Positions 42,818 to 53,598 of a stretch of DNA of 64,000 nucleotides are shown piece after piece. The notes below the pieces were generated by a model, which made no database searches, was not told the origin of the DNA, and saw only the letters and a list, made by a program, of their open reading frames with translations. A program made the position numbers and the translations under genes. The stretch lies in NCBI GenBank assembly GCA_902629535.1, contig CACORD010000002.1, positions 1 through 64,000 on the forward strand, written 5' to 3'. This DNA comes from an uncultured Pelagibacteraceae bacterium (GTDB lineage Bacteria; Pseudomonadota; Alphaproteobacteria; Pelagibacterales; Pelagibacteraceae). The first letter of the stretch is position 1. Each line of letters begins with the position of its first letter.

Positions 42818-42862
42818 TTAACAAGCTAAATCGACATATAAGATTATAAGAACCTATATACA

Positions 42863-43369
42863 GTGGAAAAAAAAACTAAAAGAAGAGACTTTTTATTTAC
42901 AGCTACTTACGCAGTTGGAGCAGTAGGAGTAGGCGCTGTGGTTTGGCCGATGATAGATCAGATGAACCCAGATGCTTCAGTGAAAGCTTTAGCAAGCACC
43001 GAAGTTGATGTAAGTGCAGTTGATCCTGGAAAAACTATTACTGTGCTGTGGCGGGGAAAACCAGTTTTTATAAGAAGAAGAACTCAAGAAGAAATTGTAG
43101 AGGCTAAATCTGTAAAATTAGAGGAATTAAAACATCCAGAGAAAGATGAAGATCGAGCAAAAAATCCTGAGTGGCTTGTAATGCTTGGAGTATGTACACA
43201 TTTAGGCTGTGTACCTTTGGATCAAAAAGGAGATTACAATGGCTGGTTCTGTCCGTGTCACGGTTCACATTATGATATTTCAGGAAGAATTAGAAAAGGC
43301 CCAGCCCCAACAAATATGGAAATACCAGAATATAAATTTGTTGATGCTAACACAATTAAGATTGGATAA
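42863..43369 (+). CDS. petA: Ubiquinol-cytochrome c reductase Rieske iron-sulfur subunit (GTG start)
   Basis: [26 protein letters not shown] and CPCHGSHYD cluster-binding motifs. Confidence 0.97.
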   Translation: MEKKTKRRDFLFTATYAVGAVGVGAVVWPMIDQMNPDASVKALASTEVDVSAVDPGKTITVLWRGKPVFIRRRTQEEIVEAKSVKLEELKHPEKDEDRAKNPEWLVMLGVCTHLGCVPLDQKGDYNGWFCPCHGSHYDISGRIRKGPAPTNMEIPEYKFVDANTIKIG

Positions 43370-43374
43370 TTTTT

Positions 43375-44640
43375 ATGAGTGAACACGAATACACACCAAA
43401 ATCTAAAGTTGGAAAATGGTTTAATGACAGACTTCCACTTTTAACTTTAGCAAATCACTTAACAGATTATCCAACACCTAAAAATTTAAATTACTGGTGG
43501 ACTTTTGGTGGAATTCTTACTTTTTGTTTAATTACCCAAATCGTAACTGGGCTAGTTTTGGCAATGCATTATATTGCACATGCTGATATGGCGTTTGAAA
43601 GTGTTGAACATATAATGAGAGATGTAAATTATGGATGGCTGATAAGATACATACACGCAAACGGTGCTTCTATGTTTTTCTTAGCCGTATACATTCATAT
43701 ATTTAGATCTTTATTTTATGGCTCATATAAATCACCGAGAGAAGTTATATGGATTATCGGAATAATCATTTATCTTCTTATGATGGCAGCAGCTTTCCTA
43801 GGCTATGTCTTGCCATGGGGACAAATGAGTTTTTGGGGAGCTACAGTTATTACAAATTTATTTAGTGCTATTCCTTTGGTAGGTGAGGGAATAGTAACAT
43901 GGTTATGGGGAGGGTATTCGGTAGATAACCCAACACTTACAAGATTTTTCACTCTACACTACTTAATTCCTTTTTTAATTTTAGGTTTAGTCGTTTTACA
44001 TATTTGGGCTCTACATGTACCTGGAAATAATAATCCAATCGGTATTGATATAAAAAAACCTTCAAAAGACACAGTTCCGTTTCATCCATACATAGTTATC
44101 AAGGATGGTTTTGCGTTATTGATGTTTATGATTGTTTTCGCTTTTTTTGTTTTTTATACACCAAATATTTTAGGTCATGCTGATAATTACATTGAAGCAA
44201 ATCCTCTTGTGACACCAGCGCACATTGTTCCAGAGTGGTATCTGTTACCTTTTTATGCAATTCTGAGATCAGTTCCAGATAAACTTCTAGGTGTTATAGC
44301 GATGTTGTCTGCTATTTTAATATTAGCCGCACTTCCTTGGTTAGATACTTCAAAAATTAGATCCGCAGTCTTTAGACCTTTATATAAACAGTTCTATTGG
44401 ATCTTAGTGGCTGATGTTTTAATTTTAGGATACGTTGGAGCTATGCCAGCTGAGGGCCTTTACTTATTAATTGCTAGGATCGCAACAGCATATTACTTCC
44501 TTCATTTTTTAGTTGTACTACCAATTTTAGGATTTAAGGAAAGGACTACACCTGTTCCTTTGAGTATAACAGAGCCTATTTTGGGTGGTTCACCAAATTT
44601 TGCAGCGGTAAAAAAAAAGGATGATTTTAAAGATCAGTGA
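43375..44640 (+). CDS. petB: Cytochrome b
   Basis: [66 protein letters not shown]. Confidence 0.98.
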   Translation: MSEHEYTPKSKVGKWFNDRLPLLTLANHLTDYPTPKNLNYWWTFGGILTFCLITQIVTGLVLAMHYIAHADMAFESVEHIMRDVNYGWLIRYIHANGASMFFLAVYIHIFRSLFYGSYKSPREVIWIIGIIIYLLMMAAAFLGYVLPWGQMSFWGATVITNLFSAIPLVGEGIVTWLWGGYSVDNPTLTRFFTLHYLIPFLILGLVVLHIWALHVPGNNNPIGIDIKKPSKDTVPFHPYIVIKDGFALLMFMIVFAFFVFYTPNILGHADNYIEANPLVTPAHIVPEWYLLPFYAILRSVPDKLLGVIAMLSAILILAALPWLDTSKIRSAVFRPLYKQFYWILVADVLILGYVGAMPAEGLYLLIARIATAYYFLHFLVVLPILGFKERTTPVPLSITEPILGGSPNFAAVKKKDDFKDQ

Positions 44641-45416
44641 GAAATTTTTTTAGGATATCGTTTTTAATAGCACTATTTTTTGGATTTCAATTTAACTCTA
44701 ATGCAGCTGAGAAGGTTGAATATTTAAAAACTGATTGGAGTTTTAAGGGTCCCTTCGGAAAGTTTGACAGAGCTTCACTTCAAAGGGGATATCAAGTTTA
44801 TCAAGAAGTTTGTTCTTCATGCCACTCTATGAAATATCTAAGTTATAGAAATTTAGTGGAAGAGGGTGGGCCTGAATTTTCAGTGGAACAAGCAAAAGCC
44901 ATTGCAGCATCTTTCGAGGTAAAAGATGGACCAAATGCAGATGGTGAAATGTTTACAAGACCAGGAAGGTTATCGGATAAATTTGTGATGCCTTACGAAA
45001 ATGAAAAAGCTGCTCAAGCTGCAAACGGTGGAGCATACCCTCCCGATATGACTGTTTTAGTAAAAGCGCGAGGTGGTGGAGTTGATTACATCTATTCACT
45101 CCTTCAAGGATATGAAGATCCACCAGCTGGATTGACTTTAGATGATGGTGTTTACTATAATAAATATATGTATGGAAATAAGATTAAAATGTCCAATCAA
45201 CTTTCTGATGGTTTAGTAGAATACTCAGATGGAACTAATGCTTCTGTAGAACAAATGGCAAAAGATGTTACAACTTTTTTAATGTGGACTGCAGAACCTC
45301 ATTTAGAAACACGTCATAAAATGGGTTTTAAAGCAATAGTTTATTTAATTATATTAACAGTCTTAGTTTATTTTAGTATGAAGAGAATCTGGTCACGTAT
45401 TGAAACGAAAGTTTAA
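44637..45416 (+). CDS. petC: Cytochrome c1 (GTG start)
   Basis: Signal peptide, [24 protein letters not shown] heme motif, [23 protein letters not shown]-terminal TM anchor. Confidence 0.97.
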   Translation: MRNFFRISFLIALFFGFQFNSNAAEKVEYLKTDWSFKGPFGKFDRASLQRGYQVYQEVCSSCHSMKYLSYRNLVEEGGPEFSVEQAKAIAASFEVKDGPNADGEMFTRPGRLSDKFVMPYENEKAAQAANGGAYPPDMTVLVKARGGGVDYIYSLLQGYEDPPAGLTLDDGVYYNKYMYGNKIKMSNQLSDGLVEYSDGTNASVEQMAKDVTTFLMWTAEPHLETRHKMGFKAIVYLIILTVLVYFSMKRIWSRIETKV

Positions 45417-46466
45417 AACGTCACCGTCTTTAACAATATAGTCTTTACCTTCTAATCTCATTTTTCCGTTTGTTTTAGAATTTACCCACCCATCATTCTC
45501 AACAAAATCATTATAAGAAATAGTCTCAGCTCTAATAAATCCTTTTTCAAAATCAGTATGTATTTCACCAGCAGCTTTTGGAGCTAAACAATTTTTCTGA
45601 ATAGTCCAGGCTCTTGTTTCCTCAGGACCTGAGGTAAAAAAAGTGTCTAATTCTAGAATCTTATAACCTTTTTGGATCAACAGATCCAAGCCTGTATCCT
45701 TTAAACCAATCATTTCCATGTAATTTTTTCTTTCATCATTATTTAATTCATTTATTTGATTTTCAATATCAGCAGATACAATCAAAGTGTTTTCTAAACC
45801 AAATTTTTCTAAAAACAACTTGGTATAATCATTACCATTTTGGATACTTTTCTCATCAACATTACAAACAAATATTTTAGGCTTTAAAGATAATAAACCA
45901 CTTAAATTCAGTTGTTTTTTGCTAAATTTAGATTTTAAATTTGTTAAATCTTGATCATTATTGATTAAGTCTAAAGAGCTTTGAAGAATTTTAATTTGAT
46001 CTTCATCAATATTTTTCTTGTTATTTTTCTCAAGTCTTTTTTGAATGGACTCTAAATCTGCCAGCTTCATCTCTGTTTCAATTATTTCAAGGTCTCTGAC
46101 AGGGTCAACTGTAGGATTTACATTTTGGATATCATCAGAGTCAAAACATCTGATCATATGTATTACAGCGTCTACTTCTCTAATATGAGATAGAAATTTA
46201 TTTCCCAAACCTTCCCCTTTAGATGCACCTTTTACAAGACCGGCTATATCAACAAAAGAAATAGTAGTAGGAATAATTTTTTTTGATTTGGAAATTTTGG
46301 CTAAGTTTTCTAATCGATAATCAGGTACGCTGACTACACCAATATTTGGATCAATAGTACAAAATGGAAAGTTAGCTGCTTGAGCTTTATTAGAATTTGT
46401 TAATGCGTTGAAGAGAGTAGATTTACCCACATTTGGTAAACCAACAATCCCGCATTTAAAACTCAT
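45393..46466 (-). CDS. ychF: Redox-regulated ATPase YchF
   Basis: CGIVGLPNVGKSTLFNALTNS, FVDIAGLVKGASKGEGLGNKFL, C-terminal TGS domain. Confidence 0.97.
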   Translation of the reverse strand: MSFKCGIVGLPNVGKSTLFNALTNSNKAQAANFPFCTIDPNIGVVSVPDYRLENLAKISKSKKIIPTTISFVDIAGLVKGASKGEGLGNKFLSHIREVDAVIHMIRCFDSDDIQNVNPTVDPVRDLEIIETEMKLADLESIQKRLEKNNKKNIDEDQIKILQSSLDLINNDQDLTNLKSKFSKKQLNLSGLLSLKPKIFVCNVDEKSIQNGNDYTKLFLEKFGLENTLIVSADIENQINELNNDERKNYMEMIGLKDTGLDLLIQKGYKILELDTFFTSGPEETRAWTIQKNCLAPKAAGEIHTDFEKGFIRAETISYNDFVENDGWVNSKTNGKMRLEGKDYIVKDGDVLNFRFNT

Positions 46467-47026
46467 TATTTATTATTTACTGTACTAGAAAAAAGATCTA
46501 ATTTTTTTTCAACAAGAAAAGAAATTGAGTCATTTATATGGTTAGATATTTTTTCAATACCTTCTGACTCATCTTCATCAAAATTTTGTAAAACGTAATC
46601 TGCAACCTCAATGTTTCCTTTTGGTTTACCAATACCTATTCTTACTCTAGAATAATCTTTGCCGATAAATTTATCTATTGAGGCAATTCCATTGTGTCCC
46701 GCGCTTGATCCTCCGAATTTAGCTTTGATTTTTCCAAATTCTATATCAAGATCATCATGAAAAACTATTACATCTTGAGCATCAATTTTAAAATATTCAA
46801 TAAGCTCTCTAATACAAATTCCTGAATTATTCATAAAGGTCAAAGGTTTAATGGCATAAACTTTAACATTTCCTATATTGCCAGTGGTTAATAGGCCTTT
46901 AAATTTTGGTTTTTGTTTTGATAAACTAAATTTTTTGTTTATTGCGTCTATAATTTTAAACCCAACATTATGTCGATTATTTTCGCTGTCTGGTGTTGGA
47001 TTACCCAATCCTACAAATAAAAGCAT
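46466..47026 (-). CDS. pth: Peptidyl-tRNA hydrolase
   Basis: LFVGLGNPTPDSENNRHNVGF, KPLTFMNNSG, GGSSAGHNGIASI, RIGIGKPKG. Confidence 0.97.
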   Translation of the reverse strand: MLLFVGLGNPTPDSENNRHNVGFKIIDAINKKFSLSKQKPKFKGLLTTGNIGNVKVYAIKPLTFMNNSGICIRELIEYFKIDAQDVIVFHDDLDIEFGKIKAKFGGSSAGHNGIASIDKFIGKDYSRVRIGIGKPKGNIEVADYVLQNFDEDESEGIEKISNHINDSISFLVEKKLDLFSSTVNNK

Positions 47027-47056
47027 GGTCTATTGATTAATTTTCAATTTAGTTGA

Positions 47057-47794
47057 TTATTTTTTTTCTTCTGGAGGTTTTTTATCAGCAGGTTTTTTAT
47101 CATCACCCTCTTTTTTATCACCTTTATCACCCTCAGGAGCAGCTTTATCCCCTTCGGCCGCCGCTGCAGTTGCTCCCTCTGCACCTTCTTCACCCTCTGC
47201 AGCTTCTGCTTCAGCAGGTTTTTCAGGTTCTTTCATAACTGTTGGAGCTGCTAGTGTTGCTATTACAAAATCTCTTCCTTGAATTGTTGGAACAACTTCT
47301 GGATCTAATTTAACTGAAGAGATCTTAAAACTCTCACCAATATCAACGCCATCTAAATCTAACGTTAAATTTTCAGGTATCTTTTCACTTGGACATTTTA
47401 ATTCTACTTTTCTTCTCACAATGTTTAGTACCCCACCTTTTTTAAGACCAGGAGATTTTTCGTGATTAATAAAATTTACTGGAATTTCTATTTTTATTTT
47501 TACACCTGGTAGCACTCTTAAAAAATCGACATGAATTGGTTCATCGGTTAAAATATGATATTTTATTTCTCTTGGTAATACATTTTGATTACTACCATCT
47601 ACGTTCAGAGTAATTATGTTTGAGAAGAAATTTTCTTTTTCAATGAAAGTTTTAAGTAATTTTTTAGAGATAGATATCTTTTGATTTTTATCTTTACCAC
47701 CGTAAATAATAGCTGGAACATTTCCACTATTTCTTATAGCGTTTAACTGCCCTTTAGTGGAATTATTTCTAATGTTTGCTTCTATTGAATTCAT
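47057..47794 (-). CDS. rplY: 50S ribosomal protein L25 (CTC form) with long low-complexity C-terminal tail
   Basis: GNVPAIIYGGK, PREIKYHILTDEPIHVDFLRV, VELKCPSEKIPENLTLDL; Ala/Glu/Lys/Asp/Gly-rich tail. Confidence 0.95.
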   Translation of the reverse strand: MNSIEANIRNNSTKGQLNAIRNSGNVPAIIYGGKDKNQKISISKKLLKTFIEKENFFSNIITLNVDGSNQNVLPREIKYHILTDEPIHVDFLRVLPGVKIKIEIPVNFINHEKSPGLKKGGVLNIVRRKVELKCPSEKIPENLTLDLDGVDIGESFKISSVKLDPEVVPTIQGRDFVIATLAAPTVMKEPEKPAEAEAAEGEEGAEGATAAAAEGDKAAPEGDKGDKKEGDDKKPADKKPPEEKK

Positions 47795-47837
47795 AAAACA
47801 GAGCTTTTTAACTCATGTTTACAAATAATCAAGGAAT

Positions 47838-48770
47838 TTATTTAAATAAATCTGATACGGATGTTGAATTTGAAATTCTCTTTATCGCTTCACCCATAAG
47901 ACCTGATATTGGCAAAACCTCAATATTTTTAACATTTTTAGTTTTATGAACATTGTCTATTGTATCGGTTATAACTAAATTTTTAATTACTGAGTTTTTA
48001 ATTTTTTTAATTGCATCCCCACTTAAAACTCCATGAGTGATATAAACGTACACATCTTTTGCTCCACGAGATTTCAAAGCTTTCGCCGCATTAACAATTG
48101 TGCCACCTGAGTCGATTATATCATCAACTATAATGCAGGTTTGACCTTTTACATCACCGATGACGTTCATAACTTGTGATTGTCCAGGCTTTGGTCTTCT
48201 TTTGTCGACAATAGCAAGGCCCACATTTAGAAGTTTTCCAAGCGCTCTAGCTCTTTCTGTTCCTCCCACATCAGGTGCAACGCAAATAATTTTTTTACTT
48301 TTAATTTTCTTTCTTGCATGTCTTGCAAATATTGGAGTAGAAAATAAGTTATCAACAGGAATATCAAAGAAACCTTGAATTTGACCCGCATGCAAATCTA
48401 CAGTTACCACTCTATCAGCGCCAGCTTTAGTAATTAAATTAGAAACAAGTTTTGCTGATATGGAAGTTCTTGGAACAACTTTTCTATCTTGTCTTGCATA
48501 TCCAAAATACGGTATCACCGCTGTTATATTCTTTGCTGATGATCGCTTAAGAGCATCAATGCATAATAATAATTCCATCAAATTATCGTTTGCCGGAGAA
48601 GAGATAGATTGAACAATAAAAATACTGTTTCCTCTTATGTTTTCATTTATTTCAATATAAATTTCACCATCTGAAAATTTTCTAATGCTTGAATTTACAA
48701 GTTTTGTTTTTAAGTATTTAGCAATGTTTTTACTTAAAACTTTGTTGCTGTTTCCAGTTAATAATTTCAT
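47838..48770 (-). CDS. prs: Ribose-phosphate pyrophosphokinase
   Basis: RKFSDGEIYIEINENIRG, IPYFGYARQDRKVVPRTSISAKLV, IIVDDIIDSGGTI. Confidence 0.98.
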   Translation of the reverse strand: MKLLTGNSNKVLSKNIAKYLKTKLVNSSIRKFSDGEIYIEINENIRGNSIFIVQSISSPANDNLMELLLCIDALKRSSAKNITAVIPYFGYARQDRKVVPRTSISAKLVSNLITKAGADRVVTVDLHAGQIQGFFDIPVDNLFSTPIFARHARKKIKSKKIICVAPDVGGTERARALGKLLNVGLAIVDKRRPKPGQSQVMNVIGDVKGQTCIIVDDIIDSGGTIVNAAKALKSRGAKDVYVYITHGVLSGDAIKKIKNSVIKNLVITDTIDNVHKTKNVKNIEVLPISGLMGEAIKRISNSTSVSDLFK

Positions 48771-48779
48771 TGAGAAACT

Positions 48780-49538
48780 CTAATTAATCATAATTAATGA
48801 AATATTTCTACCATAATCATCATGATTTGAATGCAAAGATCTTCTTGCACTGAAAAAATTATTTTTTTTGGGAAAAGTATCAATATTTATCTTATCTAAA
48901 TTTGTGATTTTCATTAATTTGAGTTGTAATTTGATATAATTTGATAAATCAAAATAAATTAAGTTTTTTCTTTTTTTAAAAAAAACCTTGTTTCTTTTAT
49001 CTTTTTTTAGAAATTTTCTTTTAAAATCTTCTTTTACGTTATAACTTTTTTGGGAAATACAGGGACCTATAACTGCAATCATATTTTTTTTTTTACAGCC
49101 TTTTTTAATCATAAAATTTATTACATTTGAGATAATTCCTTTATATGCTCCTTTCCATCCAGCATGAATAGCAGCTATCATCTTTTTTTGTTTATCATAA
49201 ATTAATATTGGTGCGCAATCAGCTGTAAGAATGGCAATCGGCAATTTTGGAATATCTGTTATTACTGCATCTGCTTTTTTTCTTTTTACATACTTAGAGT
49301 ATTTATTGATGAAAACAAATTTATTACTATGTATTTGATGTAGTAAAAAAATATTTTTTGAATTTCTATTGATTTTTTTTTTTACAATTCTTAAATTTTT
49401 AATAACATTTGTTTTATTATCATTAGAACCAGGTCCACAATTTAAACTCTTATAAATACCTGTCGAGCATCCACCTTTATTATTAAAAAAACCATGGCTA
49501 ATTTCTTTTAATTTAGATAATTTTTTTGAGACTATCAA
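48780..49538 (-). CDS. pgeF: Polyphenol oxidase / purine nucleoside phosphorylase PgeF (YfiH) family
   Basis: HGFFNNKGGCSTGIYKSLNCG, LTADCAPILIYD, IAAIHAGWKGAYKGI, IGPCISQKSYNV. Confidence 0.93.
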   Translation of the reverse strand: MIVSKKLSKLKEISHGFFNNKGGCSTGIYKSLNCGPGSNDNKTNVIKNLRIVKKKINRNSKNIFLLHQIHSNKFVFINKYSKYVKRKKADAVITDIPKLPIAILTADCAPILIYDKQKKMIAAIHAGWKGAYKGIISNVINFMIKKGCKKKNMIAVIGPCISQKSYNVKEDFKRKFLKKDKRNKVFFKKRKNLIYFDLSNYIKLQLKLMKITNLDKINIDTFPKKNNFFSARRSLHSNHDDYGRNISLIMIN

Positions 49539-50584
49539 CTAAACCCCTGATTATATTTATTATCTTTCCTTTTAATAAACATTACCTTAAATAAATTTCC
49601 CATTTCTTTCTCATCTATAAGTCTTTTTAATCTATAATAAATATCTGCTTTTTTTGAAAAGCTTTGATTTTGCGAAATTATTCCAGCCCTGTCCTTTATT
49701 CCTAATTTTACTAAAAAGCTTCCTTGAGTTGTTATTAAATCTTTTAAACCACCCAAATGATTAATTATTTTCTTAAACAGGTAAAAATTAATATTATGAG
49801 TAATATCTGATTTTCCAATATTTTCCAAAACATTGCTGTGTTTATGATTTGAAATTGATTTAAGAGTATTTTTCATTTTTTCTTCCGTATACCCGTAATC
49901 TATTATTAGAAGACCACCACTATTTTTTTTAATTATCTTAGCGATTTTTTTTAAATAACTTATTCCAATTAATGAATATTCAATAAATTTTTGGTTTTTT
50001 GAAATATTATAACCAATTTCCTTTTCAAATTTTTTCATATTAAAACTTTTTTCATAAAAAAAGGCTTTTTCTTTGTTTTTAAAATTAACATATCGTTCAA
50101 ACCATAGATCTTCTTTTTTTATAAATTGTTTTACCGCCATTGCGTCAAAAAATTCATTTGCAATAAAGATAGTTGGAAATTTTTTTATTTTTTTTAGATC
50201 AGAAATCCAAATTATTTTATCTTTGTTTAATTTATTTCTTTGAATTTTTTTTAATTTTAAACTCTTTTCATGAATTAAAATATTACATGAATCAAAAAAT
50301 ACTGGAAATTTTTTAAAAGTTTCTAGTAAAATTTTTATCATTTCACCATTTCCTGCACCAAGTTCTACCAAATTAATTTTTTTTGGATTTCCTAAATTTT
50401 CCCAAAACCCTAAAACCCAAATAGCTATCATCTCAGAGAACATTCTAGAAATATTTGGTGCAGTTATAAAATCACCCTTTCGGCCGAAAGGATTTTTTTG
50501 CATATAATATCCTTTTTTTTTATCATAAAGAGCAAAATTAATAAATTTATCTAAAGAGATTTCAAAATTATTTTTGATGATCAT
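49535..50584 (-). CDS. SAM-dependent methyltransferase, MidA/NDUFAF7 family
   Basis: GDFITAPNISRMFSEMIAIW, LVELGAGNGEMIK, FIANEFFDAMAVKQF, LIIDYGY. Confidence 0.92.
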   Translation of the reverse strand: MIIKNNFEISLDKFINFALYDKKKGYYMQKNPFGRKGDFITAPNISRMFSEMIAIWVLGFWENLGNPKKINLVELGAGNGEMIKILLETFKKFPVFFDSCNILIHEKSLKLKKIQRNKLNKDKIIWISDLKKIKKFPTIFIANEFFDAMAVKQFIKKEDLWFERYVNFKNKEKAFFYEKSFNMKKFEKEIGYNISKNQKFIEYSLIGISYLKKIAKIIKKNSGGLLIIDYGYTEEKMKNTLKSISNHKHSNVLENIGKSDITHNINFYLFKKIINHLGGLKDLITTQGSFLVKLGIKDRAGIISQNQSFSKKADIYYRLKRLIDEKEMGNLFKVMFIKRKDNKYNQGFS

Positions 50585-51344
50585 ATTTTTTTAAAGTCAA
50601 ATAAGAGCCAAATACAAAAAATACTAAACATAAAATTTGTCCCATACTAAAATTAAATAAGATATAGCCCAAATGTTCATCTGGCATTCTTAAAAATTCT
50701 ATTAGAAACCTAAATGTAGAGTAAAATATTAAAAATATTCCAGATATAAAACCAGGATTTTTAGCTGATGCTTTTTTATGAAAATATATCAATATAAAAA
50801 ACAATAACAGTCCCTCAAAAAAAGCTTCATAAAGTTGGGAAGGATGACGATATATTTCATCAATTTTTTCAAACTTAACGCCCCATGGTAAGTTTGTTTC
50901 TTTCCCATAAAGCTCCGAATTGATAAAATTTGCAATACGCCCAAAAAAGATTCCTACAGGAGCAACTAAAGAGACAACATCAAGATAAATGTATGAACTA
51001 TGACTATGCTTTTTTGCAAACCAAATGCTCATTACAATTACACCTAATAGTCCACCATGGAATGACATCCCCCCATTCCAAATTTTAAAAATCTCAACTG
51101 GGTTTACTAAATAGTAATCTAAATTATAAAAAATTATGTAACCTAATCTACCACCAATTATAATACCCAGGATTATAAAAGTAATGTAATCGTCGAACTT
51201 TTCTTTTAAACTATTGTCTTTTATAAAAATTCTTTTTGCCAAAACCCATCCAGCAAGAATTCCAAATATATATGATAAAGAATACCACCTAAATTCTAAA
51301 GAAAACAAACTAAATGCAACTGGGTCAAAATTATTAATGAACAT
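50568..51344 (-). CDS. lgt: Prolipoprotein diacylglyceryl transferase
   Basis: GGRLGYIIFYN, WNGGMSFHGGLLG, GRIANFINSELYGKETNLPWGVKF, RHPSQLYEAFFEG. Confidence 0.97.
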   Translation of the reverse strand: MFINNFDPVAFSLFSLEFRWYSLSYIFGILAGWVLAKRIFIKDNSLKEKFDDYITFIILGIIIGGRLGYIIFYNLDYYLVNPVEIFKIWNGGMSFHGGLLGVIVMSIWFAKKHSHSSYIYLDVVSLVAPVGIFFGRIANFINSELYGKETNLPWGVKFEKIDEIYRHPSQLYEAFFEGLLLFFILIYFHKKASAKNPGFISGIFLIFYSTFRFLIEFLRMPDEHLGYILFNFSMGQILCLVFFVFGSYLTLKKYDHQK

Positions 51345-51394
51345 TTTTAATTAAAATAATAGAGTGAAGATATAATAACTTATTTAATAAATAT

Positions 51395-51643
51395 ATGAAA
51401 AATTCAAAATTTGTATTTGATAAATTTACTAAACTTTTAGAACAAGGTTTAATCTCATCCAGAGACTTAAAAAATGAGATAGTAAACATTTTAAAATCAA
51501 AAAGAGATGAAATTGTATTTAAAATGAAATTAACTAGTAAGGATGAATTTGATATTCTATCCAAAAGAGTCGAAAATTTAGAGAAAAAACTTGAAAAAAA
51601 ACAGACTTTAAAAAAAAAGATTAAACGGGTAAAAAAATCTTAA
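51395..51643 (+). CDS. ubiK: Accessory factor UbiK family (BMFP domain)
   Basis: Small helical protein with C-terminal coiled coil SKDEFDILSKRVENLEKKLEKK characteristic of UbiK/BMFP. Confidence 0.8.
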   Translation: MKNSKFVFDKFTKLLEQGLISSRDLKNEIVNILKSKRDEIVFKMKLTSKDEFDILSKRVENLEKKLEKKQTLKKKIKRVKKS

Positions 51644-52940
51644 CTTCAAGTCCGTTCAAATTTGATCTATTTAATTTTATATTACCACCGTGAGAACGTA
51701 TAATGTCAGATGCTATTGATAGACCAAGACCCACACTAGATTTTGAGTCTGCTCTGCCTTTGTCTATTTTGTAGAAAGGTTTAAATACATTATCGTATTC
51801 ACTTTCTGGTATTCCTGGACCATCATCTTCAACTTTAATAATTAGGCTTGTTTTCTTTTTTTGAAGTTCAATATTTATTTTGTTCCCATATTTAATTGAA
51901 TTTTCTAAGAGATTATTAAGACATCTTTTAATAAGATTTTTTCTACCATTTAAATAAATCCTTGGAGATATTTCTTTCGTAATTTGTCCATTGTCATATT
52001 TACTTATAATCTTGTCCATTAAATCGCTAAGATTAAAAAGTTCATCTTTCTCAATAAATGAGGAACTTGTAAACTGCAGATATTCATTAAGCATTTTTTC
52101 CATTTCATTGATGTCCTCCGTTAATTTCTCTGCTAAAGATTTATCTTTTATAAACTCAGTTTGTAATTTCATTCTTGTTAAAGGTGTTCTTAAATCATGA
52201 CTAATCCCAGATAGCATTTCAGATCTTTGATTTAGATGTCTCATAATTCTTTTTCTCATTCTATCAAACTCATATCCTGCCTGTCGTATCTCAGCTGCAC
52301 CAGAGGGCTTGAATTCATCAACATTTTCACCTTTTCCAAATTTTTCAGCTGCTTTAGCCAATGCTGTAATTGGTCTTGTTTGATTTTTTAAAAATATCAG
52401 AGAAATAATAACGACTATGAATGCAGGAACAGTTATCCATAATCCAAACAATCTTGCAGATGTACTTGTAAGTCTGTCTTTTGGAAATATAAATTTAAAA
52501 TATCCATTTTGATATTTAATCCTTAAATCAACTAATTCTTTATAGGTTGTCGTGTCAAACCAAAAAATTTCAGACCCAAATTTAGACTTTAATTCTCTTC
52601 TTAAGGTCCTATCCAATGGACTAAACCATCGTTCGTTGTAAGAAAAATTAAAATTATCATCTTCAACAAATTCAATATTCAAATCTTGATATAATGAAAA
52701 AATATTTTTTATTTCATCTTTCTCATAATTGTCATTGCTATAAACTTCGATAAAAGTTTGAATTTCGCTTACCAATGCCCTTGTCATTCCTTTGTTAGTT
52801 TTTATCCAAAGGCTATCAAAAAAAACTATTGAAATTATTAATTGAATTAAAATTACTGGAATAGCAACTATTAGTAATGCTCTATAAAATAATCTTTTTG
52901 GTAATAAGTTTTTTATAAATTTATTCAATCCAGAGAACAT
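51621..52940 (-). CDS. EnvZ-like sensor histidine kinase
   Basis: Two TM helices, HAMP, MLSGISHDLRTPLTRMKLQTEF H-box, NLLENSIKYG N-box, VEDDGPGIP, GLGLSIASDI; start at MFSGLN. Confidence 0.93.
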   Translation of the reverse strand: MFSGLNKFIKNLLPKRLFYRALLIVAIPVILIQLIISIVFFDSLWIKTNKGMTRALVSEIQTFIEVYSNDNYEKDEIKNIFSLYQDLNIEFVEDDNFNFSYNERWFSPLDRTLRRELKSKFGSEIFWFDTTTYKELVDLRIKYQNGYFKFIFPKDRLTSTSARLFGLWITVPAFIVVIISLIFLKNQTRPITALAKAAEKFGKGENVDEFKPSGAAEIRQAGYEFDRMRKRIMRHLNQRSEMLSGISHDLRTPLTRMKLQTEFIKDKSLAEKLTEDINEMEKMLNEYLQFTSSSFIEKDELFNLSDLMDKIISKYDNGQITKEISPRIYLNGRKNLIKRCLNNLLENSIKYGNKINIELQKKKTSLIIKVEDDGPGIPESEYDNVFKPFYKIDKGRADSKSSVGLGLSIASDIIRSHGGNIKLNRSNLNGLEVKIFLPV

Positions 52941-53598
52941 ATCCAGCTCCTCTAATAGTTTGAAGAAATTTTGGGTTTTTTGGATCAATCTCAATCTTTT
53001 TTCTCAATCTTGTAATTATTACATCTACTGATCTCTCTTTATCTAAATCAATTAATTTACCTATCTCTTCTCTAGCAAATACTTTTCCGGGATTATTTAT
53101 CATTTTTTCTAATATAATTTTTTCTGTTTTATTGATTTTAAATTCTGTGTCATTTTGAAAAATTAATTGTTTATTCAAATCAATTTTAACTTTTTCGAAT
53201 TCTATGATCCTTTTAAGGTTATCATTCTTTATTTTGTAAATTATATTTTTAATTCGTAAATCAAGCTCTTTCGGTTCAAATGGCTTTGATAAATAATCAT
53301 CAGCGCCCATTTCTAGTCCCGCAATTCTCTCACTAGGTTCACCTTTAGCAGTTAATAAGATAATTGGAGTTTTGATAATTTTCTTATGATCACTTAAAAA
53401 ATCAAGACCACTTTTTCCAGGCATCATTATATCTAAAATAATTAAATCAAATTTAATAACTTTTACTTTTTCAGATGCGTTCTCTGCATTATGGGCGGTT
53501 GTAACTAAATAATTTTTTTCATTTAAATATTTTTTTACTAAAGATCTAATACCCTCATCGTCATCCACTACTAATATATGTGCTATAGAATTATCCAT
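52921..53598 (-). CDS. OmpR/PetR-like response regulator
   Basis: ILVVDDDEGIRSLV, LDIMMPGKSGLDFL, LTAKGE, KPFEPKEL, winged-helix DNA-binding C-terminus RSVDVIITRLRKKI. Confidence 0.95.
   Translation of the reverse strand: MDNSIAHILVVDDDEGIRSLVKKYLNEKNYLVTTAHNAENASEKVKVIKFDLIILDIMMPGKSGLDFLSDHKKIIKTPIILLTAKGEPSERIAGLEMGADDYLSKPFEPKELDLRIKNIIYKIKNDNLKRIIEFEKVKIDLNKQLIFQNDTEFKINKTEKIILEKMINNPGKVFAREEIGKLIDLDKERSVDVIITRLRKKIEIDPKNPKFLQTIRGAGYVLWIE

Noticed and set aside
47053-47238. Plus-strand ORF rich in Leu/His/Gln/Pro opposite L25 tail
   Set aside because: Antisense shadow of the low-complexity L25 tail; no independent coding signal
51334-51564. Minus-strand ORF of 76 aa
   Set aside because: Antisense to ubiK, overlaps lgt start; composition typical of shadow ORFs
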